NCBI GenBank assembly: GCA_902469555.1
Contig: CABRDB010000069.1
Location: 1 to 36,432, forward strand
DNA: 36,432 nucleotides
Source: an uncultured Collinsella sp.
GTDB lineage: Bacteria > Actinomycetota > Coriobacteriia > Coriobacteriales > Coriobacteriaceae
Direction of reading: 5' to 3'
Numbering within the stretch: position 1 is the first letter of the stretch; each line of letters opens with the position of its first letter. A model generated the notes under the pieces. That model was not told the DNA's origin and did no database searches. It worked only from the letters and a program-made list of their open reading frames with translations. The position numbers and the translations under genes were made by a program. Positions 7,953-15,410 of this stretch are shown here, piece by piece.

Positions 7953-8110
7953 AGCGGTGGTCACCTCGATGCTCTATCAATGTCAGCGAAAAGCCAGCTG
8001 ATGAGGCAAGGTGCCTTGAAAGAGGAGGGCGCTGGGCTTTTCCCCGCCCCCGACGATTGAAAGGCAGTTTGCCCATCAGATGGCTTTGCAGCGTCGATGT
8101 GACCGCCGTT
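7953..8110 (+). ncRNA. Long irregular hairpin, candidate structured leader RNA
   Basis: Almost the whole space between two genes folds on itself. The closing stem pairs 7953-7973 with 8090-8110 (about 20 of 21 positions, three wobbles). The inner stem pairs 7990-8017 with 8061-8087 (two mismatches and a one-base bulge). The apical stem pairs 8027-8036 with 8042-8049. A 16-base single-stranded bulge (7974-7989) faces only two bases (8088-8089). The 3' arm also belongs to a competing hairpin at 8103-8124 just before the next start codon, which is the layout of a switching leader. It does not match SRP RNA, tmRNA or a riboswitch I know; a 6S-like RNA or a hairpin-type mobile repeat remain alternatives. 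Confidence 0.55.
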
Positions 8111-8124
8111 CGTTAGAACGGCGG
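8103..8124 (+). promoter_or_regulatory. 9-bp hairpin overlapping the ribosome-binding region of the ArsC-like gene
   Basis: CCGCCGTTC (8103-8111) pairs perfectly with GAACGGCGG (8116-8124) around GTTA. It ends nine bases before ATG 8134 and contains the only purine-rich GGCGG(AA) ribosome site. Its left arm is also the 3' arm of the long hairpin, so the two folds exclude each other. This is consistent with control of translation. Confidence 0.5.
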
Positions 8125-8133
8125 AACATTATT

Positions 8134-8475
8134 ATGAATATTCAAATTTTTGGCACCAAAAAGTCCTTCGATACCAAGAAGGCCCAGCGCTATTTTAAGG
8201 AGCGCCGCATTAAGGTGCAGTTTATCGACCTTAAGGAAAAGGAGATGAGCAAGGGCGAGCTCACGAGCGTGATGCAGGCGGTCGGCGGCATCGACAAGCT
8301 GCTCAACCCCAAAGCCAAGGACGAGGAGACGCTCGCGCTCATCCAGCACCTCACCCCCAGCCAACGCTTCGATAAACTGCTCGAGAACCAGCAGGTTCTG
8401 GCCGAGCCCATCGTGCGCAACGGTAAGAAGGCCACCGTCGGCTATTGTCCCGACGTGTGGGGAGCCTGGGAGTAG
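8134..8475 (+). CDS. ArsC/Spx/YffB-family protein lacking the catalytic cysteine
   Basis: A 113-residue thioredoxin-fold protein of the ArsC-like group. The start MNIQIFGTKKSFDTKKAQRY aligns with the family pattern Y-G-x-x-N-C-x-T-x-x-K-A, but Ser11 occupies the place of the active cysteine; the only Cys is residue 105 near the C-terminus. The family's C-terminal pattern L-x-x-P-I-V-R...V-G-Y is present. Arsenate reduction or Spx-like redox sensing through the N-terminal Cys is therefore unlikely; a regulatory or binding role is possible. ATG 8134 is preferred to an upstream in-frame ATG at 8080, which lies inside the long hairpin. The start region is covered by a hairpin (8103-8124). Confidence 0.8.
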   Translation: MNIQIFGTKKSFDTKKAQRYFKERRIKVQFIDLKEKEMSKGELTSVMQAVGGIDKLLNPKAKDEETLALIQHLTPSQRFDKLLENQQVLAEPIVRNGKKATVGYCPDVWGAWE

Positions 8476-8561
8476 CCTGTGTTATTTGCCGGCGCGTGGG
8501 TATAAGAGCAGGCGTTTGGCATAAGATTCAACTGTAAGCCATGTCTAACAAAGGAGGGCAC

Positions 8562-9692
8562 ATGCCCAACAAACCCGTAAAGATCATCATGCTTACCGGA
8601 TACCTCGGTGCCGGCAAGACCACGCTGCTCAACCACATCCTCGCTAACGACGGCGGTATCCGCGCCGCCGTGATCGTCAACGATATCGGCGAGATCAACG
8701 TCGACGCCAGCCTTATCGCCGACGGCGGCCTTTCCGAGACCGACGACCTCATCCCGCTCACCAACGGCTGCATCTGCTGCACGCTTTCGGACGACCTGGC
8801 CAACCAGCTGCAGGGCATCGCCGATTCGGGCAAGTTCGACTACATCATCATCGAGGCCTCGGGTATTTGCGAGCCTATCCCCATCGCCTACACCATCTCG
8901 AGCTTCTGCGACGAGGCCAAGGTGGGCGGCGAGCCCAAGCTCGCGCTCGACAACATCGTGGCCGTGGTCGACTGTGCCCGCATGTACGACGAGTTCAACG
9001 GCGGTCGCGACCTGCTGGCCGAGGATATCGACGAGGACGACATCGAGAGCCTGCTCATCCAGCAGATCGAGTTTTGCTCCACGCTGATCCTCAACAAGAC
9101 CGATACCGTCACGCCTGAGCAGATCGCCGAGCTCAAGGCTATCGTGCGCAGCCTGCAGAAGGACGCCGTGATTGTCGAGGCCCAAAACGGCGAGGTCCCC
9201 ATGGAGGAGCTGCTCGATACTGATCGTTTCGACTTTATGCACGCCTACAACTCCGCCGCTTGGGTCGAGGCCATGGAGCATCCCGAGGAGCACGACGACC
9301 CCGAGGTACTCGAGTACGACATCGAGACCTTTGTGTACTCGCGCCGCAAGCCGTTTGACCTGCAGAAGTTCACCGACTTTGTAGAGCAGGAGTGGCCAGA
9401 CGAGGTCATTCGCGTCAAGGGCCCGCTGTGGCAGACCGGCGATCCGGACATGTGCTACATGTTTGAGCAGGCCGGCCACCAGATGCGCCTGATGGAGAAC
9501 GGTCTGTTTGTCGATTCTGCGCCCGAGGGCGAGAAGCAGAAGATTATCGACGAGAACCCCGAGATCATGCAGATTTGGGACGACGAGACGGGCGACCGCA
9601 TGACGAGCCTGTGCATCATCGGCCGTCATATGGACAAGGACGCGCTCATCGCCGCCCTCGATGCCTGCCTGACCGACTGGCACCGCGCCTAG
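8562..9692 (+). CDS. CobW/COG0523 family metal-chaperone GTPase
   Basis: A 376-residue G3E-family GTPase, a class that delivers zinc, cobalt or other metals to target proteins. Motifs: Walker A GYLGAGKT at 13-20, metal-binding C70-I-C72-C73, Walker B-like YIIIEASG, guanine-specificity NKTD, then a CobW C-terminal domain ending in a helix. An internal acidic stretch (EHPEEHDDPEVLEYD) has the histidine/acid character common in these proteins. ATG 8562 is preferred over 8541 because AAAGGAGGG lies directly before it. No cobalamin gene or recognisable Zur box is nearby, so the metal cannot be assigned. Two hairpins, including a strong terminator, follow. Confidence 0.9.
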   Translation: MPNKPVKIIMLTGYLGAGKTTLLNHILANDGGIRAAVIVNDIGEINVDASLIADGGLSETDDLIPLTNGCICCTLSDDLANQLQGIADSGKFDYIIIEASGICEPIPIAYTISSFCDEAKVGGEPKLALDNIVAVVDCARMYDEFNGGRDLLAEDIDEDDIESLLIQQIEFCSTLILNKTDTVTPEQIAELKAIVRSLQKDAVIVEAQNGEVPMEELLDTDRFDFMHAYNSAAWVEAMEHPEEHDDPEVLEYDIETFVYSRRKPFDLQKFTDFVEQEWPDEVIRVKGPLWQTGDPDMCYMFEQAGHQMRLMENGLFVDSAPEGEKQKIIDENPEIMQIWDDETGDRMTSLCIIGRHMDKDALIAALDACLTDWHRA

Positions 9693-9704
9693 GTTTAACG
9701 AAGC

Positions 9705-9719
9705 GGGCGTTTTCCGCCC
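9705..9719 (+). terminator. Small hairpin after the CobW-family gene
   Basis: GGGCG (9705-9709) and CGCCC (9715-9719) close a five-base TTTTC loop, 12 bases after the stop codon. It is short and lacks a T-run; the stronger terminator follows at 9731-9773. Confidence 0.3.
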
Positions 9720-9730
9720 ACGTAACCGCC

Positions 9731-9773
9731 AAACCACCACGAAGGTGCCTGTCCCCTTCGTGGTGGTTTTTCG
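9731..9773 (+). terminator. Rho-independent terminator
   Basis: Arms 9731-9745 and 9755-9769 pair perfectly over 15 bases and are followed by T residues. It ends the CobW transcript and lies just before trmL. Its loop and flanks contain GGTGCCTGTCCCC, a motif resembling the GTCCC-containing palindromes elsewhere in this window. Confidence 0.85.
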
Positions 9774-9792
9774 TTCTATGCCAAGGAGATTC

Positions 9793-10392
9793 ATGTTCAA
9801 TATCGTGCTGTATGCGCCCGAGATTCCGGCCAATACGGGCAATATCGGCCGCACCTGCGTGGTCACCGGTGCCCATTTGCACCTGGTAGAGCCGCTGGGC
9901 TTTTCGCTCGACGACAAGACGGTGCGTCGCGCCGGCCTGGGCTACTGGCAAAACTTGGACGTGACGACCTATGCCGGCTGGGGGGATTTCCTTGCACGCA
10001 ACGGCCTCTCCCCCGCCGATGAGCGCCTGCACCTGCTGACCAAAAAGGCGCGCCGCACCTATGCGCAAAGCACCTACCGCGACGGTGACTATCTGGTCTT
10101 TGGCAGCGAGAGCTCGGGGATTCCCGAAGACCTGCTCGCCGCGGCGCCCACATGCTGCGAGCGCATTCCCATGCTGCGCGACTGTGACTCACTCGATAAT
10201 GCCGAAGTCTGGGAAGCCCACGAGGAGGCGCTCGGGCATACCGAGGATAGCCATGAAGCCATCCTTCAGCAGGATATCTGCGGCAACTTCGTCAACCCGG
10301 CCGACTACCGCATCAGCGCACTCAACCTCTCCAATAGCGCCGCCATCGTCCTCTACGAAGCCCTGCGCCAAACAGGCTTTCCGGGAATGTGA
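9793..10392 (+). CDS. trmL: tRNA (cytidine/uridine-2'-O-)-methyltransferase TrmL
   Basis: A 199-residue SPOUT-family enzyme that methylates the ribose of the wobble base 34 of tRNA-Leu using S-adenosylmethionine. Recognised by MFNIVLYAPEIPANTGNIGR at the start, DGDYLVFGSESSGIPEDLL for motif 2 and ALNLSNSAAIVLYEALRQ for the knotted motif 3. Compared with the ~157-residue E. coli enzyme there is an extra segment of roughly 44 residues, rich in acidic residues, between I-P-M and the L-N-L-S-N motif. ATG 9793 has AAGGAG five bases upstream. The stop TGA (10390-10392) lies inside a GTGACAAAGGGAC palindrome, so the repeat provides the end of the gene (last residues P-G-M). Confidence 0.9.
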   Translation: MFNIVLYAPEIPANTGNIGRTCVVTGAHLHLVEPLGFSLDDKTVRRAGLGYWQNLDVTTYAGWGDFLARNGLSPADERLHLLTKKARRTYAQSTYRDGDYLVFGSESSGIPEDLLAAAPTCCERIPMLRDCDSLDNAEVWEAHEEALGHTEDSHEAILQQDICGNFVNPADYRISALNLSNSAAIVLYEALRQTGFPGM

Positions 10393-10418
10393 CAAAGGGA
10401 CAGTCCCTTTGTCACATT
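10386..10418. repeat. GTGACAAAGGGAC palindrome, copy 1
   Basis: Perfect 16-bp arms (10386-10401 and 10403-10418) around a single A. It includes the trmL stop codon and lies 85 bases upstream of the first AAA ATPase. Three more copies occur at 11611, 14165 and 15380. Confidence 0.9.
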
Positions 10419-10503
10419 GATGCACCAAATAACGAGCCATCGCTTTTAATCAGAATTTACTAGAATAAAATGAAGTTAAACGGCGATGCGAAAGGAGAGC
10501 CTT

Positions 10504-11604
10504 GTGGAATATCTCGAGAACCCGTTTACTCCCAGTTTTGGTGAGGTTCCTGCCCATCTCGCTGGCAGACAACAGATTATTCGGGATTTGGACCGCGCCT
10601 TCTTGAGCCAGCGCAGGCGCCCAGAATTGACCTCGATCTTCTCAGGCGCGCGTGGAACCGGTAAAACCGCTCTCATGTCGTCGCTCGCGACAAGGGCGGA
10701 ATCCCACGGCTGGATAGCCGTAAAGACGACCGCGCTCTCGGGAATGCTTGAGGAAATCGAGTTCGGGGCGAAACGTGCTGCAGGCCATCTCATCGACTCT
10801 TCTAACAACTTCGAAGTCACCGGCCTCGGAATCGCGCCGCTCGGCAGTATCGAGGTCAATCGCGTTCACGATGCCTCGACCTGGCGTTATCGCATGAGCG
10901 ACATCATCGACCAGCTCAACGAGGCGGGCACCGGCCTGCTCGTTACGGTTGATGAGGTCGACCCGACGCTCGACGAGATGATCCAGCTCGCAGCCACGTA
11001 TCAGCACTTTGTGACCGATGGGAAACGCGTCGCCCTACTCATGGCGGGACTTCCTAACAACGTATCGACGCTACTGAACCACAAGACGGTCTCGTTCCTT
11101 CGCCGCGCCCAGCAATATCATCTGGGGCGTATCGCCGACTACGATGTACGCGAGGCCTTGATCCGAACGATCCAGGAAAACGACCGTTTGGCGGATGCCG
11201 AGGGAATCGATAAGGCCGTTCGCTCGATTTCAGGCTTTCCTTTCCTTTTGCAGCTTGTGGGTTACCGCGCCTGGGATCTCACGAGCAACTCGAGGGAAAT
11301 ATCATCTCGCGACTTTGACCTGGGAATCAAAATCGCGCGCGACGAGATGGACGACCGAATCCTCGCGGCAACCTATCGGGAACTCACTGCGGAGGACAAG
11401 CGTTTTCTCATCGCCATGCTCGATGACGAGGAAGAGTCCACCACCGCTGACCTTGTCGAGCGCCTTAAGCGCTCGCCGCAACAGGTCTCCCGCTACCGAC
11501 GCCGCATGATAGACGCCGGCATCATTGGAGAACGCGGGCGCGGAATCGCCGCTTTTGAATTACCGTTCTTCCGCGACTATCTCGCCGCTCAATGCGTGAA
11601 ATAG
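10504..11604 (+). CDS. AAA-family ATPase with C-terminal winged helix (paralogue 1)
   Basis: A 366-residue cytoplasmic ATP-binding protein of the archaeal-ATPase/Orc1-like kind. Walker A GARGTGKT at 48-55, Walker B LLVTVDE at 145-151, a sensor-like ALLMAGLPN strand, then F-L-R-R-A-Q-Q and G-F-P-F-L-L-Q-L-V-G-Y lid motifs. The end (STTADLVERL...QQVSRYRRRM) looks like a winged helix-turn-helix. GTG 10504 is chosen over ATG 10486 because AAAGGAGAG sits between them and because the N-P-F motif then falls at the same place as in the paralogue at 14193. It shares overall plan and several motifs with that protein but is diverged. Palindromes bracket it on both sides. Function unknown; DNA binding is an inference. 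Confidence 0.8.
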   Translation: MEYLENPFTPSFGEVPAHLAGRQQIIRDLDRAFLSQRRRPELTSIFSGARGTGKTALMSSLATRAESHGWIAVKTTALSGMLEEIEFGAKRAAGHLIDSSNNFEVTGLGIAPLGSIEVNRVHDASTWRYRMSDIIDQLNEAGTGLLVTVDEVDPTLDEMIQLAATYQHFVTDGKRVALLMAGLPNNVSTLLNHKTVSFLRRAQQYHLGRIADYDVREALIRTIQENDRLADAEGIDKAVRSISGFPFLLQLVGYRAWDLTSNSREISSRDFDLGIKIARDEMDDRILAATYRELTAEDKRFLIAMLDDEEESTTADLVERLKRSPQQVSRYRRRMIDAGIIGERGRGIAAFELPFFRDYLAAQCVK

Positions 11605-11610
11605 GCATCG

Positions 11611-11645
11611 GATTGTGACAAAGGGACAGTCCCTTTGTCACAATC
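11611..11645. repeat. GTGACAAAGGGAC palindrome, copy 2
   Basis: Perfect 17-bp arms (11611-11627 and 11629-11645) around one A, filling the gap between the convergent ATPase (stop 11604) and UvrA-like gene (stop codon from 11650 to 11648). It could end transcripts from both sides, although no long T-run follows. Confidence 0.9.
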
Positions 11646-11647
11646 GC

Positions 11648-14140
11648 TTATAGATAGCGACCGGTAATGCTCTTGGGGCAGACCGCGATGTCGCCCGGCG
11701 TGCCGGTGCAGACGACCTGCCCGCCGGCGTCGCCACCGCCCGGGCCCATGTCGATCACGTAATCGGCATTGCGGATAAGATCGAGGTCATGCTCGATCAC
11801 GATGACCGTGGCGCCCTTGGCAACGAGGCCATCAAACACGCTCAGCAGTACCTGAACATCGAGCGGATGCAGGCCGATGGTGGGCTCGTCGAATACAAAT
11901 ACGGCATCGTCCTGCACACGGCCCATCTCGCTTGCAAGTTTAAGTCTCTGCGCCTCGCCGCCCGAGAGTGCCGGCGTGGGCTCGCCGAGCGTGAGATAGC
12001 CCAAGCCCAGGTCGCGCAAGGTCTGCAGGCGCGCCTGGACTTTCTTGAGTCCCGCCGTGGCGTCGAGTGCCTCATCCACGCTCATGTCCATGAGCTGCGG
12101 CAACGTAAGCAGGCTGCCGTCCTTGCCCTCGCGATGGATATGCGAGGCGGCATCCGCATAACGCGAGCCGCGGCATGCAGGGCAGACGATCTCGACATCG
12201 GGCAAAAACTGCACGTCAAGCGATATCGAGCCCGTGCCATCGCATGTGGGGCAGCGCAAGGCACCGGTGTTGTAGCTAAAGGCACCCGCCTTATACCCTG
12301 CCGCCTTGGCCTCGGGCGTACGGGCGAAGGCACGGCGCAGCTCATCATGGATGTCGGCATAGGTCGCCACCGTCGAGCGTACGTTGGCGCCGATGGGCGT
12401 GGCGTCAATCAGGTTGGCGCGCGCAATACCCTCGGCATCGACCCAACGCACGTGCCTGGGCAGGCGCTCACCGGCTGCCTGCGCCTTGAGTGCCGGGATG
12501 AGCGTCTCGAGCACCAGCGTCGTCTTGCCCGAGCCTGAAACACCCGTTACCGCGACAAGGCGGCCGCGCGGGATATCGACTTCGAGCGGTTTGACGGTAT
12601 GGATGGCATCGGTCGCCATGCGGATATGGCCCAGGTCGAACATTTCGTCGTCAGCCACCTGCGGGCGCAAGCGCTTGGGGTCCGAGCGCAAAAACGGCGC
12701 GATGCGGCTACCCTGCGATTGTTCGACCTCGCCCACCGTACCGGCGGCGATCACATGACCGCCGCCTGCTCCGGCAACGGGGCCCATCTCGACCAGACAG
12801 TCGGCTTCTGCCAGCACGCGCGTGTCGTGGTCAACAACAACCACGGTGTTGCCGTCATCCACCAGATCGCGCATCACGCCCACCAGGCCATCGACATTGG
12901 CAGGATGCAAGCCGATCGAAGGCTCGTCCAGCACATACAGCACGCCCGTCGATCGGTTGCGCACCACGCGGGCAAGCTGCACGCGCTGGCGCTCGCCCGT
13001 CGACAGCGTGGCACCGGCGCGGTCGAGCGAAAGGTAGTCGAGACCCAGGTCGATCAGGCGACGGGCCGTGCTCAAAAACGAATCACAGATGTCCCCGGCC
13101 ATGGGCCGCATCTCGGTCGGCAAGGATGCGGGCACCCCACGCACCCACTCAATCGCCTCGCCCAGCGTCATGGCCGTCGCCTGCGCCAGATTGATGCCGC
13201 GCACCTGGGGCTGGCGCGCGGCCTCGGAGAGACGCGTGCCGCCGCAATCGCGGCACGGCCCTTCGCGCAAAAAGCGTGCAACGCGCTTGAGCCCCTTATC
13301 GTCCTTAACCTTGGCGAGCGCATTCTCGACAGTATAGACGGCGTTGTAATAGGTAAAGTCGAGCGGCGTGGCGCCCTCGCCGTTTTTGGGAACGTAGAGA
13401 ATGTGCTTCTTAACCGCCGGGCCATGGAACACGATATCGCGCTCTTGGGGCGTGAGCTGGTTAAACGGCACGTCGGTGCGCACCCCCATCTCGCCGGCCA
13501 CCTGTTTCATCAGATCCCACATGAGCGTGCCCCAGGGAAGCACCGCGCCCTCGTCGATGGTCTTTGACTCGTCGGGCACCAGGCTCGCCTCGTCCACTTC
13601 GCGCATAACGCCGGTACCGCCGCAGGTAGGGCACGCGCCGCCACTGTTAAAGGCAAGGTCCTCGGCACCCGGCGCATAGAACTCGCGCCCGCATGCGGGG
13701 CATGTGAGCGACAGGCCCGCGGCCACGTTAAGGCTCGGCTCCACGCGCGCCCCGCAATGCGGGCAGACGTGATGGGCGCAGCGGCTAAAGAGCAGACGCA
13801 GGCTATTGTTGAGCTCGGTCATGGTGCCAAAGGTCGAGCGCACGCCCGGCACGCTGGGGCGCTGATGCAATGCGAGCGCCGCCGGCACGTGCAGCACCTC
13901 GTCCACCTGGGCGTGCTCGGCCTGCGTCAGACGACGGCGGGTATAGGTGCTGAGCGCCTCCAGGTAACGGCGCGAGCCCTCGGCATAAAGAACTCCCAGT
14001 GCCAGCGAACTCTTGCCCGAACCCGACACACCGGCAATGCCCACGAGCCTTCCCAACGGAATGTCGATATCGATGTCCTTGAGGTTATGGACACGTGCAC
14101 CGCGCACCTCGATAGCACTTGGTTGTTGCAACACCGCCAT
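11648..14140 (-). CDS. UvrA-like ABC ATPase lacking the UvrB-binding domain
   Basis: An 830-residue protein with two UvrA-type ABC ATPase halves: Walker A GVSGSGKS from residue 37 and a second GVSGSGKT, signatures LSTGERQR and LSGGEAQR, both Walker B regions (VLYVLDEPSIGLHP, VFVFDEPTIGLHP) and UvrA zinc-finger cysteines (CPHC, CPAC, CPTC, CPTCDGTG...CPACRG). True UvrA is about 940 residues; here the region between the first CPHC and FNSGGACPTC is far too short for the UvrB-interacting domain. That pattern is known in UvrA2/DrrC-like paralogues linked to drug tolerance or DNA-intercalator protection, so nucleotide excision repair itself is doubtful. ATG 14140 follows AGGAAGGGGAG. It lies between two ATPase paralogues. 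Confidence 0.88.
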   Translation of the reverse strand: MAVLQQPSAIEVRGARVHNLKDIDIDIPLGRLVGIAGVSGSGKSSLALGVLYAEGSRRYLEALSTYTRRRLTQAEHAQVDEVLHVPAALALHQRPSVPGVRSTFGTMTELNNSLRLLFSRCAHHVCPHCGARVEPSLNVAAGLSLTCPACGREFYAPGAEDLAFNSGGACPTCGGTGVMREVDEASLVPDESKTIDEGAVLPWGTLMWDLMKQVAGEMGVRTDVPFNQLTPQERDIVFHGPAVKKHILYVPKNGEGATPLDFTYYNAVYTVENALAKVKDDKGLKRVARFLREGPCRDCGGTRLSEAARQPQVRGINLAQATAMTLGEAIEWVRGVPASLPTEMRPMAGDICDSFLSTARRLIDLGLDYLSLDRAGATLSTGERQRVQLARVVRNRSTGVLYVLDEPSIGLHPANVDGLVGVMRDLVDDGNTVVVVDHDTRVLAEADCLVEMGPVAGAGGGHVIAAGTVGEVEQSQGSRIAPFLRSDPKRLRPQVADDEMFDLGHIRMATDAIHTVKPLEVDIPRGRLVAVTGVSGSGKTTLVLETLIPALKAQAAGERLPRHVRWVDAEGIARANLIDATPIGANVRSTVATYADIHDELRRAFARTPEAKAAGYKAGAFSYNTGALRCPTCDGTGSISLDVQFLPDVEIVCPACRGSRYADAASHIHREGKDGSLLTLPQLMDMSVDEALDATAGLKKVQARLQTLRDLGLGYLTLGEPTPALSGGEAQRLKLASEMGRVQDDAVFVFDEPTIGLHPLDVQVLLSVFDGLVAKGATVIVIEHDLDLIRNADYVIDMGPGGGDAGGQVVCTGTPGDIAVCPKSITGRYL

Positions 14141-14164
14141 CGCTCCCCTTCCTGTTAGCCGAAC

Positions 14165-14191
14165 GTGGCAAAGGGACTGTCCCTTTGCCAC
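14165..14191. repeat. GTGGCAAAGGGAC palindrome, copy 3 (variant)
   Basis: Arms 14165-14177 and 14179-14191 (13 bp perfect) around one T. The A-to-G change is matched by a compensating T-to-C on the other arm. It lies one base after the stop codon of the second ATPase and 24 bases upstream of the start of the UvrA-like gene. Confidence 0.85.
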
Positions 14192-14192
14192 A

Positions 14193-15311
14193 TTACTCGT
14201 GCCATAAAACACAATCTCGAATGTACTCGCCCAGCATGGGCACGGTAAACCGGACGAGGCCGTATCCGGCAGCCTCGATGACGCGCTCGCGAATCAGGCT
14301 TGCGCGATATTTACTCGCCCAGCTCTGAGTGCGATCGCAGCGCTCAATGATATCCGCCATGCGAGTCGGTTTACCCTCGTCAACCGCCATGGCCTCGATA
14401 AAAAGGCGCTGTGGACTGCGCAGCCCGTAATACAGGGGCGCGTCAACCGCTTCGTAGAACTCGGAGACGGCATCCGCATGGCCATCCTCGACATCGCGCC
14501 TTTCGATGACCTGCGAGCCACGCCGGACAGCAGACCGCCACATGTAATAGCCCACCAGCTGAACCATATAGGGATGCCCCATGCTCTTGCGCGCCGCAAG
14601 GTCCGCGGTCTCCGCATCAATATAAAGACCAGCGCGCTTGACCGTCTGGATATATGAATCACGCACCTGGGGCAAAGAAATCGCCCCCAACGTACGCTGC
14701 TGGGCGCGCCGCAAAAACGTCACGCTCGGTTCTTCGAGCAGATCGTCAACCATGCTGGGCAAGCCGGCAAAGACCAGCGCAATACCTCGCTGGTCGCCAT
14801 CGGGCAAGCCCGTAGCATCCTGATCTCCCAGCACCTGCTGATAAAGAACGGCAAGGGCCGCCAGCTCCTCGATAGACGCAGATTGCGCCTCGTCAATCGC
14901 AAACAGGATGCCCTTGCTTGGACCGAGCTTCTTGAGACGTTCGTTGACCAGCCCCCGCAACGTCTCGCCTTTTGCCCGCGCTGCCTCGACCGACATTCGG
15001 CCAAATGACGGCCCAAACTCCATTGACGTCACAACGGGTTTATTCGAGCGGAGCGCGTCGGCCAAGCGGTCGCATAAACCAAGCGAAGCGGAATCGGAGA
15101 CAACCGCCCATCCGCGCTCGCTGGCCAGACGTTGCAGCTCCCGCAGGAGAACTGTTTTGCCACAGCCGCGGTTTCCCGTAATAAGCATGAGCCTGCCCGG
15201 CGCCCCGGCGCCGTTATCGAGCCCTTCCTCGAAATCTTCGATGACCGACTCGCGACCGATGAGTACCGGAGGTCGCTTACCAGCCGTTGGCTTAAAGGGA
15301 TTTGGATTCAT
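14193..15311 (-). CDS. AAA-family ATPase with C-terminal winged helix (paralogue 2)
   Basis: A 372-residue protein of the same plan as the ATPase at 10504: N-P-F near the start, Walker A GNRGCGKT at 46-53, Walker B ILFAIDE at 135-141, sensor-like LVFAGLPS, F-L-R-R-A-Q-Q, G-H-P-Y-M-V-Q-L-V-G-Y, and a C-terminal helix-turn-helix-like segment (TRMADIIERC...SKYRASLIRE). ATG 15311 has GAGGAGG five bases upstream. Three 10-base-spaced TTATACC motifs lie 36-62 bases upstream of the start. It reads in the same direction as the UvrA-like gene (52-base gap with a palindrome between), so co-expression is possible. Substrate and partners are unknown. Confidence 0.8.
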   Translation of the reverse strand: MNPNPFKPTAGKRPPVLIGRESVIEDFEEGLDNGAGAPGRLMLITGNRGCGKTVLLRELQRLASERGWAVVSDSASLGLCDRLADALRSNKPVVTSMEFGPSFGRMSVEAARAKGETLRGLVNERLKKLGPSKGILFAIDEAQSASIEELAALAVLYQQVLGDQDATGLPDGDQRGIALVFAGLPSMVDDLLEEPSVTFLRRAQQRTLGAISLPQVRDSYIQTVKRAGLYIDAETADLAARKSMGHPYMVQLVGYYMWRSAVRRGSQVIERRDVEDGHADAVSEFYEAVDAPLYYGLRSPQRLFIEAMAVDEGKPTRMADIIERCDRTQSWASKYRASLIRERVIEAAGYGLVRFTVPMLGEYIRDCVLWHE

Positions 15312-15344
15312 GTCGGCCTCCTCGGATTGGCAAACGCTGATAAT

Positions 15345-15377
15345 AGTTATACCAACTTATACCGAGTTATACCAACT
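15345..15377 (-). promoter_or_regulatory. Three-fold TTATACC iteron overlapping a likely promoter
   Basis: TTATACC occurs at 15347, 15357 and 15367, exactly 10 bases apart, and AGTTATACCAACT is repeated at 15345-15357 and 15365-15377. On the minus strand this region reads TTGGTA, 18 bases, TATAAC, a plausible promoter for the ATPase at 15311. Same-face repeats over a promoter suggest cooperative binding of a regulator, perhaps the winged-helix ATPase itself (inference). Confidence 0.55.
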
Positions 15378-15379
15378 CG

Positions 15380-15410
15380 ATGTGACAAAGAGACGATCCC
15401 TTTGTCACAT
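15380..15410. repeat. GTGACAAAG palindrome, copy 4
   Basis: Arms ATGTGACAAAG (15380-15390) and CTTTGTCACAT (15400-15410), with a less perfect centre than the other copies. It overlaps the end of the TetM-like gene, whose TGA stop (15405-15407 on the minus strand) lies inside it. Confidence 0.8.

Noticed and set aside
7953..8110. SRP RNA, tmRNA or tRNA
   Set aside because: The rod shape recalls SRP or 6S RNA, but the SRP GGAAGCAGCC-type core, tRNA-like ends and tag frame are absent, and the internal loop is too one-sided for a typical 6S bubble.
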